Assembly: GCF_024637875.1 (NCBI RefSeq)
Contig: NZ_CP102451.1
Span: 437,001 to 501,000 of the forward strand
DNA from: Vagococcus luciliae
Lineage (GTDB): Bacteria > Bacillota > Bacilli > Lactobacillales > Vagococcaceae
DNA length: 64,000 nucleotides
Direction: 5' to 3'
Part shown: positions 1 through 8,379 of the stretch, in pieces
Layout: every line of letters starts with the position of its first letter
Numbering within the stretch: position 1 is the first letter of the stretch
The notes under the pieces: generated by a model
The model's database searches: none
What the model was told of the DNA's origin: nothing
Seen by the model: the letters and a program-made list of their open reading frames with translations, nothing else
Translations under genes and position numbers: made by a program

Positions 1-689
1 AAGTATTCAATGGAGCGGTTATCACATTTAGGGATCAATCAGAGATGAGTCAACTGATTCACACATTAAGTGGAAGCCAACAATATATTGATGCTCTAAG
101 AGCACAAACACATGAGTTTATGAATAAGACTCATGTTATCATGGGACTCATTGAACAGAAAAAATATGATTTAGTTCAAGATTACATTCAACAAATTAGC
201 CATGACTACCAAAAGGAAGTTGGCTATGTTACTGATATCATTAAATCTCCTGCTATTGCTGGTTTTATTCTTGGAAAAATCAATGAAGCAAAAGAACAAA
301 ACGTTAATTTAACATTAGACCCTTCATCTTTTTTACCTGACTTAACCATCGATGATACTGTACACCATATTATTCAAATATTAGGTAATTTATTGGATAA
401 CGCCATTGATGCGACTAAAGAAGAAACAATTAAAAACGTTAATCTCCTAATAACCTATGAAATGGAAGGAAGTATCCTAATTATTGAAGTGATAGATAGT
501 GGTTGTGGTATTCAACATACTGATGTTGAACAACTCTTTCAAAAAGGCTTCTCTACTAAAGGGATAGGAAGAGGATATGGTCTCCATGCCATTTATCGCA
601 TCGTCAATGAACATGGTGGATTAATTGATATAACTAATAATGACGATATTGGTGCGACAGTCTACATAGAATTACCATTAATAGAATAA
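1..689 (+). CDS. Sensor histidine kinase, CitA/DcuS family (5' end outside window)
   Basis: The reading frame is open from base 3 and the residues before the first internal Met (base 45) read GAVITFRD, the typical PAS-to-kinase linker of CitA/DcuS kinases, so the gene starts upstream. Counted from that Met, His23 in RAQTHEFMNK is the phospho-acceptor. The ATPase part follows with an N box (NLLDNAIDA), G1 (DSGCGI) and G2 (GRGYGLHAI). The family senses extracellular C4-dicarboxylates, citrate or malate through a periplasmic-type PAS domain that lies outside the window, so the ligand cannot be read here. The stop codon overlaps the ribosome-binding site of the response-regulator gene, indicating co-transcription. 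The nearby D-lactate dehydrogenase and AEC permease suggest an organic acid as ligand (inference). Confidence 0.9.
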   Translation, partial: VFNGAVITFRDQSEMSQLIHTLSGSQQYIDALRAQTHEFMNKTHVIMGLIEQKKYDLVQDYIQQISHDYQKEVGYVTDIIKSPAIAGFILGKINEAKEQNVNLTLDPSSFLPDLTIDDTVHHIIQILGNLLDNAIDATKEETIKNVNLLITYEMEGSILIIEVIDSGCGIQHTDVEQLFQKGFSTKGIGRGYGLHAIYRIVNEHGGLIDITNNDDIGATVYIELPLIE

Positions 690-699
690 GGAGGAACCC

Positions 700-1386
700 A
701 TGAACGTTCTAATTATTGAAGATGATCCAATGGTAGCAAAATTAAACGAAGACTTTTTAAAAACTATCCCAACTATAAATATTGTAGGAAATTATCGAAC
801 AACACAAGATGCTAAGAAACTCTTACAAGAAAAAAGAGTAGATGCTATTTTATTAGATAATTATCTACCCAATGAAACTGGGATTGAATTTTTAGTTGAA
901 TTACGCAAAGAAAACAATCAAGTTCCAGTCATTCTTATTACCGCGGCCAATGATATTGAAACCATTCAACAAGCTCTAGCACTTGGTGTGATAGACTACT
1001 TAGTTAAACCTTTTACCGCAGAACGCTTTCTATCATCCATACAAAAAGTCATGAACCAAAAAAAATTATTCAGTCAACTTAAATACGCTAATCAACAAAA
1101 TATTGATGCCCTATTCAACGAGCACTCTACTAATAACACATCTGCTAATTTTTCTTTAGGTAACGATCTACCTAAAGGACTAGCAAAACTAACAATGGAA
1201 AAAGTATTAGAAAAAATCAATGAAGAAACCACTTCTTTTTCAACTGAAGAACTGGCAAAAAAAATTGGCATATCTCGCATTTCGACTAAAAAATATTTAA
1301 CATTTTTAGTTGAATCAAATTACTTAACAGAGGATATTGTGTACCAAGAAGTTGGTCGACCCACTATACGTTATAAAAGAACATAA
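700..1386 (+). CDS. Response regulator, CitB/DcuR (CitT/MaeR-like) family
   Basis: Partner of the preceding kinase; AAGGAGG lies 5 bases before the ATG. The receiver domain occupies about residues 1-120, with acidic residues EDD at 7-9, phospho-acceptor Asp53 (LLDNYLP) and the conserved Lys in LVKPF near residue 105. The C-terminal 70 residues contain a helix-turn-helix of the type found in CitB/DcuR regulators (EELAKKIGISRISTKKYL). Length (228 aa) is normal for the family. It probably activates transport and metabolism genes for an organic acid. The adjacent convergent D-lactate dehydrogenase and AEC permease are the obvious candidate targets, but no verified operator is visible. Confidence 0.92.
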   Translation: MNVLIIEDDPMVAKLNEDFLKTIPTINIVGNYRTTQDAKKLLQEKRVDAILLDNYLPNETGIEFLVELRKENNQVPVILITAANDIETIQQALALGVIDYLVKPFTAERFLSSIQKVMNQKKLFSQLKYANQQNIDALFNEHSTNNTSANFSLGNDLPKGLAKLTMEKVLEKINEETTSFSTEELAKKIGISRISTKKYLTFLVESNYLTEDIVYQEVGRPTIRYKRT

Positions 1387-1391
1387 GTTAA

Positions 1392-1427
1392 CCCCCTCCA
1401 ATTGTTATTGGAGGGGGTATTTTTTTA
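1392..1427 (+). terminator. Rho-independent terminator after the two-component system
   Basis: A perfect 11-bp GC-rich stem (1392-1402 with 1407-1417) and a 4-base loop are followed by a T-rich run. It ends the kinase/regulator operon. It lies directly at the 3' end of the convergent dehydrogenase gene and may act on both strands, though the minus-strand T-run is poor. Confidence 0.9.
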
Positions 1428-2426
1428 TAAAACACTGTTAACTGTTTTTCCAGATTCTAATACTGAATGAAAGTTCTCAAAACTTGTTTCAATCATGTTT
1501 GTTAAAGCCTCATCTGTATTAGATCCTACATGAGGAGTTACCAGTACCCTAGGGTAAAGAGAAATTAACTCTTCAACTGTTGGGTCAGGTAAAGGTTGAT
1601 TCTCACCAAATTGTTTAAAGAATAAATCTTTCTCATTAGCAAATACATCTGTTCCAAATCCTTCTAAATGATTTGTCTTTAACGCTTCTAAAATAGCTTG
1701 ATTATCTTGTAATTCCCCACGAGCTGTATTAATCAAGATAGCTCCTTTTTTCATTTTACTAATAAATTCGGCATTAATCATTTGATCGTTTTCACCAGGA
1801 ATATATGGTACATGAATGCTAACAATATCAGATTGTGCTAATAAATCGTCTAAATCTGTATAGGTCAAAATCTCTTTTGCCGCATCATTTTCATAAATAT
1901 CATATCCTAGTACTGTCGCACCTAATCCTGCAAATAACTTCGCTTCTGTCAAACCAATTTTTCCAGTCCCAATAATCCCAACTTTACAATTTCTAATTTC
2001 TTTACTGAACATGGTATTATCAACAATAAAGTTTTTATGGCTTGTTCTCATTGTCATATAAGAAGTATGTCTTAACAACATCATAGCTAAAGTCAATGAC
2101 AATTCAGCAATAGCATTAGGAGAGTATGATGGCACTCTCGCCACTTCCATGTGATAATCCTTTGCTGCTGCTAAATCAATATGATTAAACCCAACTGTAC
2201 GTGTAAAGACATATTTCACACCATGTTCTGACATTTTCTCAATGTTTTCTCTATCAGCCACACAATTTCCTCTTAATAAGACTGCATCATGGTTATAAGC
2301 TGTTTTAATATTGTCATGTGTTAATAATTCTTCTATCAATGTTAAGTCATAGTTATATTTATTTAAATCATTGAAATAAGCTACCTCATTTGGTCGTACA
2401 CCGTAACATGCTATTTTGAATGTCAT
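1425..2426 (-). CDS. ldhA: D-2-hydroxyacid dehydrogenase, D-lactate dehydrogenase type
   Basis: NAD-dependent cytosolic enzyme interconverting pyruvate and D-lactate, or a related 2-keto acid pair. The Rossmann motif GIIGTGKIG lies near residue 150. The active-site regions are present: Arg in NTARGEL, Glu in DVFANEKDLF and His in TPHVGSNTDEAL. Length (333 aa) matches D-LdhA/VanH-type enzymes. Substrate specificity within the family (pyruvate versus branched 2-keto acids, HicD-like) cannot be fixed from sequence alone. It lies 34 bases downstream of the AEC permease on the same strand, so the two are probably one operon, converging on the CitA/CitB-type system. Confidence 0.88.
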   Translation of the reverse strand: MTFKIACYGVRPNEVAYFNDLNKYNYDLTLIEELLTHDNIKTAYNHDAVLLRGNCVADRENIEKMSEHGVKYVFTRTVGFNHIDLAAAKDYHMEVARVPSYSPNAIAELSLTLAMMLLRHTSYMTMRTSHKNFIVDNTMFSKEIRNCKVGIIGTGKIGLTEAKLFAGLGATVLGYDIYENDAAKEILTYTDLDDLLAQSDIVSIHVPYIPGENDQMINAEFISKMKKGAILINTARGELQDNQAILEALKTNHLEGFGTDVFANEKDLFFKQFGENQPLPDPTVEELISLYPRVLVTPHVGSNTDEALTNMIETSFENFHSVLESGKTVNSVL

Positions 2427-2460
2427 CTCTATCCCTCTTCTTTCTTAATAATGTTGTATG

Positions 2461-3516
2461 TTAAAAAATACCCATTTTACTAATCATTTCTAGTACTACA
2501 ATCCATACTGGTGTCATCACAACAGCTAATACTGTTGAAATAAGTGAAGCATTGGATGCCAAAATTGGCTTTTTATCAAAACTAATGGCATATGCCGCTG
2601 CGACTGTTGCAGTTGGTGCAGCCATCATAATAACAATAGTTGCTAATGCTTCATAACTTACTGGTAAGATATGAGTCATAGTTAATCCAGCTAATAAAAC
2701 AATATTGATAACTGGTACAACGATTACCTTCATCGCACTGTAGTACCAAGATGTTTTATCTGAAGCTGCATCTTTAAAGCTTACTTCACCTAAAGTAGCC
2801 CCAATTGATAACCAAGCAAGTGGTGAAGCTAATCCAGCTAAATAAGTCATTGGTTTAAATAACCAAACAGCTGTTTGATCAATACGTAAGAACGCCACTT
2901 GATTCACAACACCTTCTGCATTGGTCACACTAACTTGTGGTAAGTACCCTTGGAAAATCCAGATGAATAAACCAGCAAACGTTGCAATAACAATTGGATT
3001 TAAAAACATTGTTTTTATATTTTTAAGCTCCATTTTTAATCCACTCATTTTAATGTAGCCATATGAGTATAAGAAAATTCGATAACCTATATTAAAGATT
3101 GAAGAAAACATCACACCAATTGGTCCATAAATGGCACTAACGATTGGTGTACCAAAAAATGTTGTTGAGCCAAAAATAGTTAATACACGTAGAGTATCCT
3201 GTTCGTCGCCTTTATATTTCATAAATAATGGCTTAGAAACAAAAATTAAAATAATATAAATGACAATACCCCAAATTAACACGTTCATTCCTTGTTTTAG
3301 TGTTTCACTTTTGATGTCTTGCATGAATGCGTTAAAAGCTAAAGCTGGTAAAGCGACACTTAAAACAACTTTTGATAAAATTTTTCCTACTTCTGAAGAA
3401 AAGATACCTTTTTTGCGACAAAAGAATCCTAATAAAATAATAAATACTGTTGATGTTATCGCACTGATAATATTCATATCAGTCATGGTAGTTTTAATTA
3501 CTTCTCCGATATTCAT
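2461..3516 (-). CDS. AEC-family transporter (malate/auxin-efflux-carrier type permease)
   Basis: Integral membrane protein with about ten hydrophobic segments in two halves, typical of the auxin efflux carrier family (malate permeases such as MleP in lactic acid bacteria). The frame is open five codons further up, but GGAGG sits inside that extension 7 bases before the ATG at 3516 (MNIGEVIKTT), so the internal ATG is chosen (351 aa). Its pairing with the D-lactate dehydrogenase downstream and the CitA/CitB-type kinase-regulator pair suggests uptake or exchange of an organic acid such as malate, lactate or a 2-hydroxyacid. The substrate is inferred only. Confidence 0.85.
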   Translation of the reverse strand: MNIGEVIKTTMTDMNIISAITSTVFIILLGFFCRKKGIFSSEVGKILSKVVLSVALPALAFNAFMQDIKSETLKQGMNVLIWGIVIYIILIFVSKPLFMKYKGDEQDTLRVLTIFGSTTFFGTPIVSAIYGPIGVMFSSIFNIGYRIFLYSYGYIKMSGLKMELKNIKTMFLNPIVIATFAGLFIWIFQGYLPQVSVTNAEGVVNQVAFLRIDQTAVWLFKPMTYLAGLASPLAWLSIGATLGEVSFKDAASDKTSWYYSAMKVIVVPVINIVLLAGLTMTHILPVSYEALATIVIMMAAPTATVAAAYAISFDKKPILASNASLISTVLAVVMTPVWIVVLEMISKMGIF

Positions 3517-3538
3517 ATGTAAATCCTCCATTAATAAT

Positions 3539-3554
3539 TGTGTGTTATATCACA
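3539..3554. promoter_or_regulatory. CRP/FNR-like dyad upstream of the AEC permease
   Basis: TGTGTGTTATATCACA matches the CRP/FNR-family pattern TGTGA-N6-TCACA at 9 of 10 conserved positions and lies about 22 bases before the permease start. An Flp/FNR-type regulator could bind here, which would fit oxygen- or acid-dependent control. Position and symmetry are seen; function is inferred. Confidence 0.3.
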
Positions 3555-3654
3555 AAAGGTTGCATGCTCCTTTGCTTTACATACATATCTTAACGACTAT
3601 TTGTGAAAAAGTTAACAATTTGTAATTAATGATACTTTTGTAACTTATGTAAGT

Positions 3655-3687
3655 AAAAAAGAACCTAACATAAAATATGTTAGATTC
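3655..3687 (-). terminator. Terminator of the 119-aa gene
   Basis: On the minus strand a 12-bp stem (3687-3676 with 3672-3661, one G-T pair) with a 3-base loop is followed by six T. It lies 11 bases after the stop of the small gene at 3698. Confidence 0.8.
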
Positions 3688-3697
3688 TTAAAAAAGC

Positions 3698-4057
3698 TTA
3701 TTTAACACTCTTTTCCATATACTCATCAACTAAATGATCAAAGGTTGATTCATTGTCTCCAATAATTTCAACTGTATAATCATTCACTTGTTCTTTTGTA
3801 TGAACAATATTTATGATGTGCGGTAACACATCTTGAGCTTCCTCACTATCTTCTCGATGAATGACATCAATTAATAAATACTTATGACCATCTCTTGCTT
3901 CAACCACATCACCAATCTCTGGCGCTCTGTTTAAATGACTTAATTTTTTGACATCTTTTGGGATATACAACCCAACTAACGGTTCAACTATAGAAATTTT
4001 TTTCGTATCACTATCTAGCTGATCAATTAAATAAGCTACACCAATATTATGCCTCAT
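3698..4057 (-). CDS. Hypothetical protein, 119 aa
   Basis: I do not recognise this family. The start is supported by AAGGTGGG 9 bases upstream of the ATG. The product is soluble-looking and acidic, with no signal peptide, membrane segment or metal-binding Cys/His cluster. The middle (about residues 45-65, GDVVEARDGHKYLLIDV) alternates in a way that suggests a small beta-barrel or SH3-like fold, and the last 20 residues look helical. It has its own terminator and lies divergent from the next small gene, so it is probably a single-gene transcript. Confidence 0.7.
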   Translation of the reverse strand: MRHNIGVAYLIDQLDSDTKKISIVEPLVGLYIPKDVKKLSHLNRAPEIGDVVEARDGHKYLLIDVIHREDSEEAQDVLPHIINIVHTKEQVNDYTVEIIGDNESTFDHLVDEYMEKSVK

Positions 4058-4250
4058 AATATATTTCCCACCTTTCTCAAGTTAGTGTTTAGTTTATTAC
4101 AAAATAATGGCTTTTATGTGTACAAAAAACAGTTTATTTTTTTAATTATTTTGAATTTATTCGTGTTTTATTTACAAAAAATTTTTATTTAACTACTATA
4201 ATAAATTCTATAAACGAATGATTTTGAAAAAAATTATAGGAGTGATTAAC

Positions 4251-4619
4251 ATGACAGTATCAAAAGCCGAAACATTTAAAGGTATCACTATACATTTAAA
4301 AAAACTAAAAGAAGACTTACTAGTCATTCTTGAAAAAGATAACACCATTATGGAGTCACTAGAATCTGATCAGTATGCTGGAATTTACCAAAATGCCGAA
4401 TCTTTAGTTAAACAGCTAAAAGAAGATTTCAAAAAACATCCTGAACAATTTTCTAGTGAAGAACTAAACTATGCTGAAACGATTGAACGTAATATCGTAA
4501 ATCTTGGTCATAATTTACATGAAATTAATACCAATATTTCTTATGATAAGCGAAAAAAATTAACCGAAGATGCATATCTTAATGTTACAAAAGCTCTAGA
4601 AGCTGTTGAATCAATGTAA
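4251..4619 (+). CDS. Hypothetical helical protein, 122 aa
   Basis: Family not recognised. The frame is open from an ATG at 4218, but TAGGAGTG lies just before the ATG at 4251 (MTVSKAETFKG), which is the better start. The product is almost entirely predicted helix, rich in Lys, Glu and Leu with heptad-like spacing, and lacks signal peptide or membrane segments. It looks like a small cytosolic helical-bundle protein. A strong two-way hairpin follows. A TATAAT at 4197-4202 is a likely -10 element, but I see no good -35 at normal spacing. Confidence 0.7.
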   Translation: MTVSKAETFKGITIHLKKLKEDLLVILEKDNTIMESLESDQYAGIYQNAESLVKQLKEDFKKHPEQFSSEELNYAETIERNIVNLGHNLHEINTNISYDKRKKLTEDAYLNVTKALEAVESM

Positions 4620-4622
4620 AAA

Positions 4623-4661
4623 AAAATACCCACATCGTTTAATGAACGATGTGGGTATTTT
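4623..4661. terminator. Bidirectional terminator between the 122-aa gene and the MFS gene
   Basis: A 17-bp perfect stem (4623-4639 with 4645-4661), a 5-base loop, an A-run on the left and T-run on the right. It can end both converging transcripts. Confidence 0.92.
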
Positions 4662-4665
4662 CAAC

Positions 4666-6126
4666 TTACTCTTTTTCTTGAAAATAATTTAAAACATATG
4701 ATGCAATCACTAAAAATAAGCCAATAAAAAAAACAGTATGGACACTATTATATAAAATATCCCTTAAGCCATCAATCAACTCTGTTGGTAAGCCTGATGC
4801 AGTATGTGGATTGATTAGCTCATTCATCATATCTTTTGTTGCTCCTGGAACCATGCTACTTTCTAGCTGTTTATCCATCGTCTTATTTAATGCTAAACCA
4901 AAAATTGAAATCATAATCGTTTGCCCAATGGTACGAGATAAAGTAAAAAATGATGTCGCAACACCTGTAAATTTCTCAGAGACAGAGGTTTGAGCTAAAA
5001 CAGTTAATAAGGTCATCGTCATACCAAACCCTATCCCCATGATACCTGAGAAAACTAAGAACAGTCCATATGGTGTTCCTTTATCTACTAATGTTAAGAA
5101 AACAGAACCAATTAATATTGGCAACATACTAATGACAATCGCTAAACGATGGTGCCATTTTTTCATCGCCCGTCCTCCAGCAAATGAACCGAACATCCAA
5201 ATAACTGACATAGGAGCCAATACAATTCCTCCTAAAGCAGCAGATTTCCCAATAACACCTTGCATCCACATAGGAATATAGACCTCTACTCCCATTAAAG
5301 ATCCACTGATTAATGCTGCAATTAAGTTAACCAATACAAAGGTGCGATTTTTGAAAAGGTCGAGAGAAATAACTGGGTCTTGTGCTCTTTTTTCTGTTCT
5401 AACAAACAATCTCAAACTCAGAATAAAGATTGCAAAAATAATAATTGTAATCAAGTTAAAGCCATCATTAATTTTTTGAACACCATACAATAATGACAGT
5501 AACATAGTCATCATATAAAAACTGCCCATGTAATCAATCGGACTTTTTTCTATCTCTCTTTTATCTTCTATCAAATAAATCCAAACTAAAATCATTAAAA
5601 TAATGCCTATTGGAACATTAATTAAGAAAATCCAATGCCAACTCAACGCATCCACTATAAAACCACCTGCAAGCGGACCCACAATACTCGCAATTCCCCA
5701 AGCTGCACTATTTAATCCCAATACACCAGCACGTTTATCAACAGGATAAATATCTGCAATAATTGTTAAAGATACTGGAACAATCGAGCCTGCTCCAATC
5801 CCTTGAATCGCACGGAAAATAATTAATTGAATCATGTTTTGACTCATTCCTGATAAAGCAGAACCAATAATAAAAATAAATACACCAATCAAATAAATCG
5901 GTTTTCTCCCAATTTTATCCGCTAATTTTCCATAAATCGGTGTCATCATAGCGTTGGTTAATAGATAAATAGAAAAAACCCAATTCATAATACTAATTCC
6001 TTTTAATGATCCAACGATTGTTGGCATAGCTGTCGAGACAATCGTTCCTTCAACTGCTGTCATAAAAGTAGCAATAAATACACATGCAGTGATAATTTTA
6101 ACATTTGTTTCTCTTTTTTGTTGCAT
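4666..6126 (-). CDS. MFS multidrug exporter, DHA2 (14-TM, EmrB/QacA) family
   Basis: Proton-driven exporter of the cytoplasmic membrane. At 486 aa with about 14 hydrophobic segments it fits the DHA2 group. Motif A is visible (GKLADKIGRKPIY, near residue 65) and the antiporter motif C is clear (GPLAGGFIVD followed by WHWIFLINVPIG). GGGGAGG stands 5 bases before the ATG. It is monocistronic between the terminator at 4623 and the dyad at 6144. No TetR/MarR-type regulator gene adjoins it, so its substrate is unknown. Members often confer resistance to dyes, disinfectants or antibiotics, but that cannot be read from this sequence. Confidence 0.9.
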   Translation of the reverse strand: MQQKRETNVKIITACVFIATFMTAVEGTIVSTAMPTIVGSLKGISIMNWVFSIYLLTNAMMTPIYGKLADKIGRKPIYLIGVFIFIIGSALSGMSQNMIQLIIFRAIQGIGAGSIVPVSLTIIADIYPVDKRAGVLGLNSAAWGIASIVGPLAGGFIVDALSWHWIFLINVPIGIILMILVWIYLIEDKREIEKSPIDYMGSFYMMTMLLSLLYGVQKINDGFNLITIIIFAIFILSLRLFVRTEKRAQDPVISLDLFKNRTFVLVNLIAALISGSLMGVEVYIPMWMQGVIGKSAALGGIVLAPMSVIWMFGSFAGGRAMKKWHHRLAIVISMLPILIGSVFLTLVDKGTPYGLFLVFSGIMGIGFGMTMTLLTVLAQTSVSEKFTGVATSFFTLSRTIGQTIMISIFGLALNKTMDKQLESSMVPGATKDMMNELINPHTASGLPTELIDGLRDILYNSVHTVFFIGLFLVIASYVLNYFQEKE

Positions 6127-6143
6127 GATTTCCTCCCCAAAAT

Positions 6144-6186
6144 AATAATCCTTATCAGCATAAATGGTTGCCTAATAAGGATTATT
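6144..6186 (-). terminator. Long hairpin between metK and the MFS gene
   Basis: A perfect 12-bp inverted repeat (6144-6155 with 6175-6186) has a 19-base loop. It follows metK by 14 bases and precedes the MFS start by 18 bases. It may be the metK terminator, though the T-run is short, or an operator/attenuator for the exporter gene. Confidence 0.6.
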
Positions 6187-6199
6187 GATATTATTGTGT

Positions 6200-7390
6200 T
6201 TATTTAGTTAAAAATTGTTTTAATTCATCCACTTTATCCGTTTTTTCCCACGTAAAGTCTTCGTCATCACGACCAAAATGACCATATGCAGCTGTCTTTT
6301 TATAAATCGGACGTCTTAAATCCAACATGTTTATGATACCAGTTGGTGATAGATTAAACAATGACCTGACAGCAGCAATCAATTCTGATTCTTTATATGG
6401 ACTTGTCCCAAATGTTTCAATTGAAATCGAGACAGGTTGTGCCACCCCAATGGCATAGGCTAATTGGACTTCACATTTTGTCGCCAGTTTTGCAGCAACA
6501 ATGTTTTTCGCAATATAACGCGCAGCATAACTAGCTGAACGGTCAACTTTTGTCGCATCTTTTCCAGAAAATGCTCCACCACCATGGCGAGCGTATCCTC
6601 CATAAGTATCCACGATAATTTTTCGACCAGTTAAACCAGAATCTCCCTGAGGGCCACCAATAACAAAACGACCTGTTGGATTGATGTAATATTTAGTCTT
6701 GTCATCAAGTAATTCACTCGGAATTACCTCATTTATGACTAACTCAGTAACATCTTTTTGAATTTGTTCTAATGTTGTGTCTTCATCATGTTGTGTACTC
6801 ACAACAATCGCATCAACACGTAATGGATTGCCTTCTTCATCATATTCAACCGTCACCTGAGATTTAGCATCTGGACGTAAATAAGATAGTGTATCATTTT
6901 TTCTTAATTCTGATAATTTTTGTGTGATTCTATGACTTAGAGCAATTGGTAAAGGCATTAATTCTGGTGTTTCATCAATAGCAAATCCAAACATTAAACC
7001 TTGGTCTCCAGCACCTAAATCTTCTTCACTAGTTGAGGTTTCACGTGTTTCAAGTGACGCATCAACTCCTTGTGCAATATCTGGTGATTGCTCATCAATG
7101 GCAACCATGACGGCACATGTGTCTCCGTCAAAACCATATTTTGCACGTGTATACCCTATGCTTTTTATTGTATCCCTCACTACTTTTTGAATATCAACAT
7201 AAGCACTTGTGGTAATTTCTCCAAATACTAAGACCAATCCTGTTGTAACACTTGTTTCGCAAGCTACTCGAGCCATTGGGTCCTTTTCTAGTATCGCATC
7301 TAATATCGCATCACTTATTTGGTCTGCTACCTTGTCAGGATGTCCTTCCGATACAGACTCTGACGTAAATAATTTTCTTTCTTTCATCAT
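6200..7390 (-). CDS. metK: S-adenosylmethionine synthetase
   Basis: Makes S-adenosylmethionine from methionine and ATP in the cytosol; homotetramer. The 396-aa length is typical. Family signatures are present: the N-terminal [13 protein letters not shown] with its catalytic His, the [12 protein letters not shown] hexapeptide region, and the P-loop-like [16 protein letters not shown] near residue 265. Two consecutive ATG codons begin the frame; GGGGG with AAT just upstream is the Shine-Dalgarno of an SMK-box leader, and the first ATG is kept. Expression is expected to be shut off at translation when SAM is plentiful. Confidence 0.98.
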   Translation of the reverse strand: MMKERKLFTSESVSEGHPDKVADQISDAILDAILEKDPMARVACETSVTTGLVLVFGEITTSAYVDIQKVVRDTIKSIGYTRAKYGFDGDTCAVMVAIDEQSPDIAQGVDASLETRETSTSEEDLGAGDQGLMFGFAIDETPELMPLPIALSHRITQKLSELRKNDTLSYLRPDAKSQVTVEYDEEGNPLRVDAIVVSTQHDEDTTLEQIQKDVTELVINEVIPSELLDDKTKYYINPTGRFVIGGPQGDSGLTGRKIIVDTYGGYARHGGGAFSGKDATKVDRSASYAARYIAKNIVAAKLATKCEVQLAYAIGVAQPVSISIETFGTSPYKESELIAAVRSLFNLSPTGIINMLDLRRPIYKKTAAYGHFGRDDEDFTWEKTDKVDELKQFLTK

Positions 7391-7464
7391 TCATTCCCCC
7401 TAAATATAGTCGGTTACAAGGCATCTTTACACGAGATGTAAATCCTATCGGGAATCTTGCAACA
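7391..7464 (-). promoter_or_regulatory. SMK box (SAM-III) riboswitch in the metK leader
   Basis: Read on the minus strand, the leader carries the SMK-box layout. The outer helix pairs TTGCAAG (7462-7456) with CTTGTAA (7420-7414). An inner hairpin pairs TTTACA (7442-7437) with TGTAAA (7431-7426). The anti-Shine-Dalgarno ATTCCC (7455-7450) can pair with GGGAAT (7398-7393), the ribosome-binding site of metK. This element is known from metK leaders of Lactobacillales and blocks ribosome access when SAM binds. A TATACT at 7476-7471 is a likely -10 element, so the transcript would start almost exactly at the riboswitch. Confidence 0.9.
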
Positions 7465-7518
7465 TAAGTTAGTATATCAGATTTTTCACTTTTTACCTAC
7501 ATAATTCAACCGATAATC

Positions 7519-7547
7519 TTGACCTTTTTATATTATTGCCATAAAGT
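7519..7547 (+). promoter_or_regulatory. Candidate promoter of the 253-aa membrane-protein gene
   Basis: TTGACC (7519-7524), a 17-base spacer and TAAAGT (7542-7547) lie 33 bases upstream of the TTG start. Confidence 0.55.
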
Positions 7548-7579
7548 ATTATTATCAATAACATACAAGGAGATATATT

Positions 7580-8341
7580 TTGCAACCAAAACCTACTTTG
7601 TGGAAAAATATTCCACTAACCTTTCTTATTGCCATTTTACAAACAACCATTTCCCTTATACCTGGCATTTTATTTTTGAAAAATAGTAGCCATGGTGCCT
7701 TAATTTTAAATTATATGATTTTCTACTTATTATTAAGCGATTTTTTCCAATTAGTAGGAAAAAATACTTATAAAAAAGGAAAATCAATTCCCCTCGTTAT
7801 TTACGGTGTAAAACTAATAATCAGTACTATTTTAATCTATCTCATTATTAAGCAAACAGCGATTCAATTTGGAATAATTTTATTAGCCTATGAACTCTTT
7901 CAAATGATGATTTTTTCAAAACAATTTTACTATGTTGACTCACTTTTTTATTCGTTTACCAATGCTTTCTTTAAAGGAATTGTATTTAATCAACTGCTGA
8001 CCATTAGCTACCCTTTTGATTATGATTTTGAATTAATAAAGCCATTTGTCTTTTCATTTTTAATTGTGTTATTTTTAACGATTTTTACTCAAGGAATGTA
8101 TTCATATCTATCAAGACAACCTATATTTCTTCTCCTTGGTTTACTGTCTCTAATAGGAACCTATTATTTAGTAGTGCAACATTATATGTCTCAACAACTT
8201 GATACATGGAAATTAATATCTTTTATTGTTGCCACAATAATTTCATTCTTTCTTTTTATGAAAACAAAAAAAGCTAAAAAGAAAGAGTTTATCCTCAACC
8301 TTTTTGCTTTAGCTAGTTTAATTATTTACTATATCCAATAA
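7580..8341 (+). CDS. Hypothetical polytopic membrane protein, 253 aa (TTG start)
   Basis: Family not recognised. The start is TTG, supported by AAGGAGA 6 bases upstream; no in-frame ATG near the 5' end has a ribosome-binding site. The protein is very hydrophobic, with about seven or eight membrane segments. There is a short lysine-rich loop after the second segment, and a lysine-rich cytoplasmic loop (MKTKKAKKKE) lies before the last segment. No catalytic motif stands out. It has its own promoter and a terminator immediately after the stop, so it is monocistronic, divergent from metK and convergent with deoD. Nothing in the context suggests a role. Confidence 0.8.
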   Translation: MQPKPTLWKNIPLTFLIAILQTTISLIPGILFLKNSSHGALILNYMIFYLLLSDFFQLVGKNTYKKGKSIPLVIYGVKLIISTILIYLIIKQTAIQFGIILLAYELFQMMIFSKQFYYVDSLFYSFTNAFFKGIVFNQLLTISYPFDYDFELIKPFVFSFLIVLFLTIFTQGMYSYLSRQPIFLLLGLLSLIGTYYLVVQHYMSQQLDTWKLISFIVATIISFFLFMKTKKAKKKEFILNLFALASLIIYYIQ

Positions 8342-8378
8342 AAAACGAGTAAGACATTACCTCTTACTCGTTTTTTTA
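8341..8378. terminator. Bidirectional terminator between the 253-aa gene and deoD
   Basis: A 10-bp stem (8345-8354 with 8362-8371) is extended by A/T pairs, with a 7-base loop, flanked by A-run and T-run. It serves both converging transcripts and marks the end of the nucleoside operon. Confidence 0.92.
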
Positions 8379-8379
8379 T

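Noticed and set aside
3260-3625. 121-codon plus-strand frame antisense to the AEC permease
   Set aside because: A shadow of the membrane protein's codon pattern, lacking a ribosome-binding site.
7030-7060. TTTCACGTGTTTC inside metK as a third parS site
   Set aside because: Only one half of the palindrome fits, and it lies inside a coding region under protein constraint.
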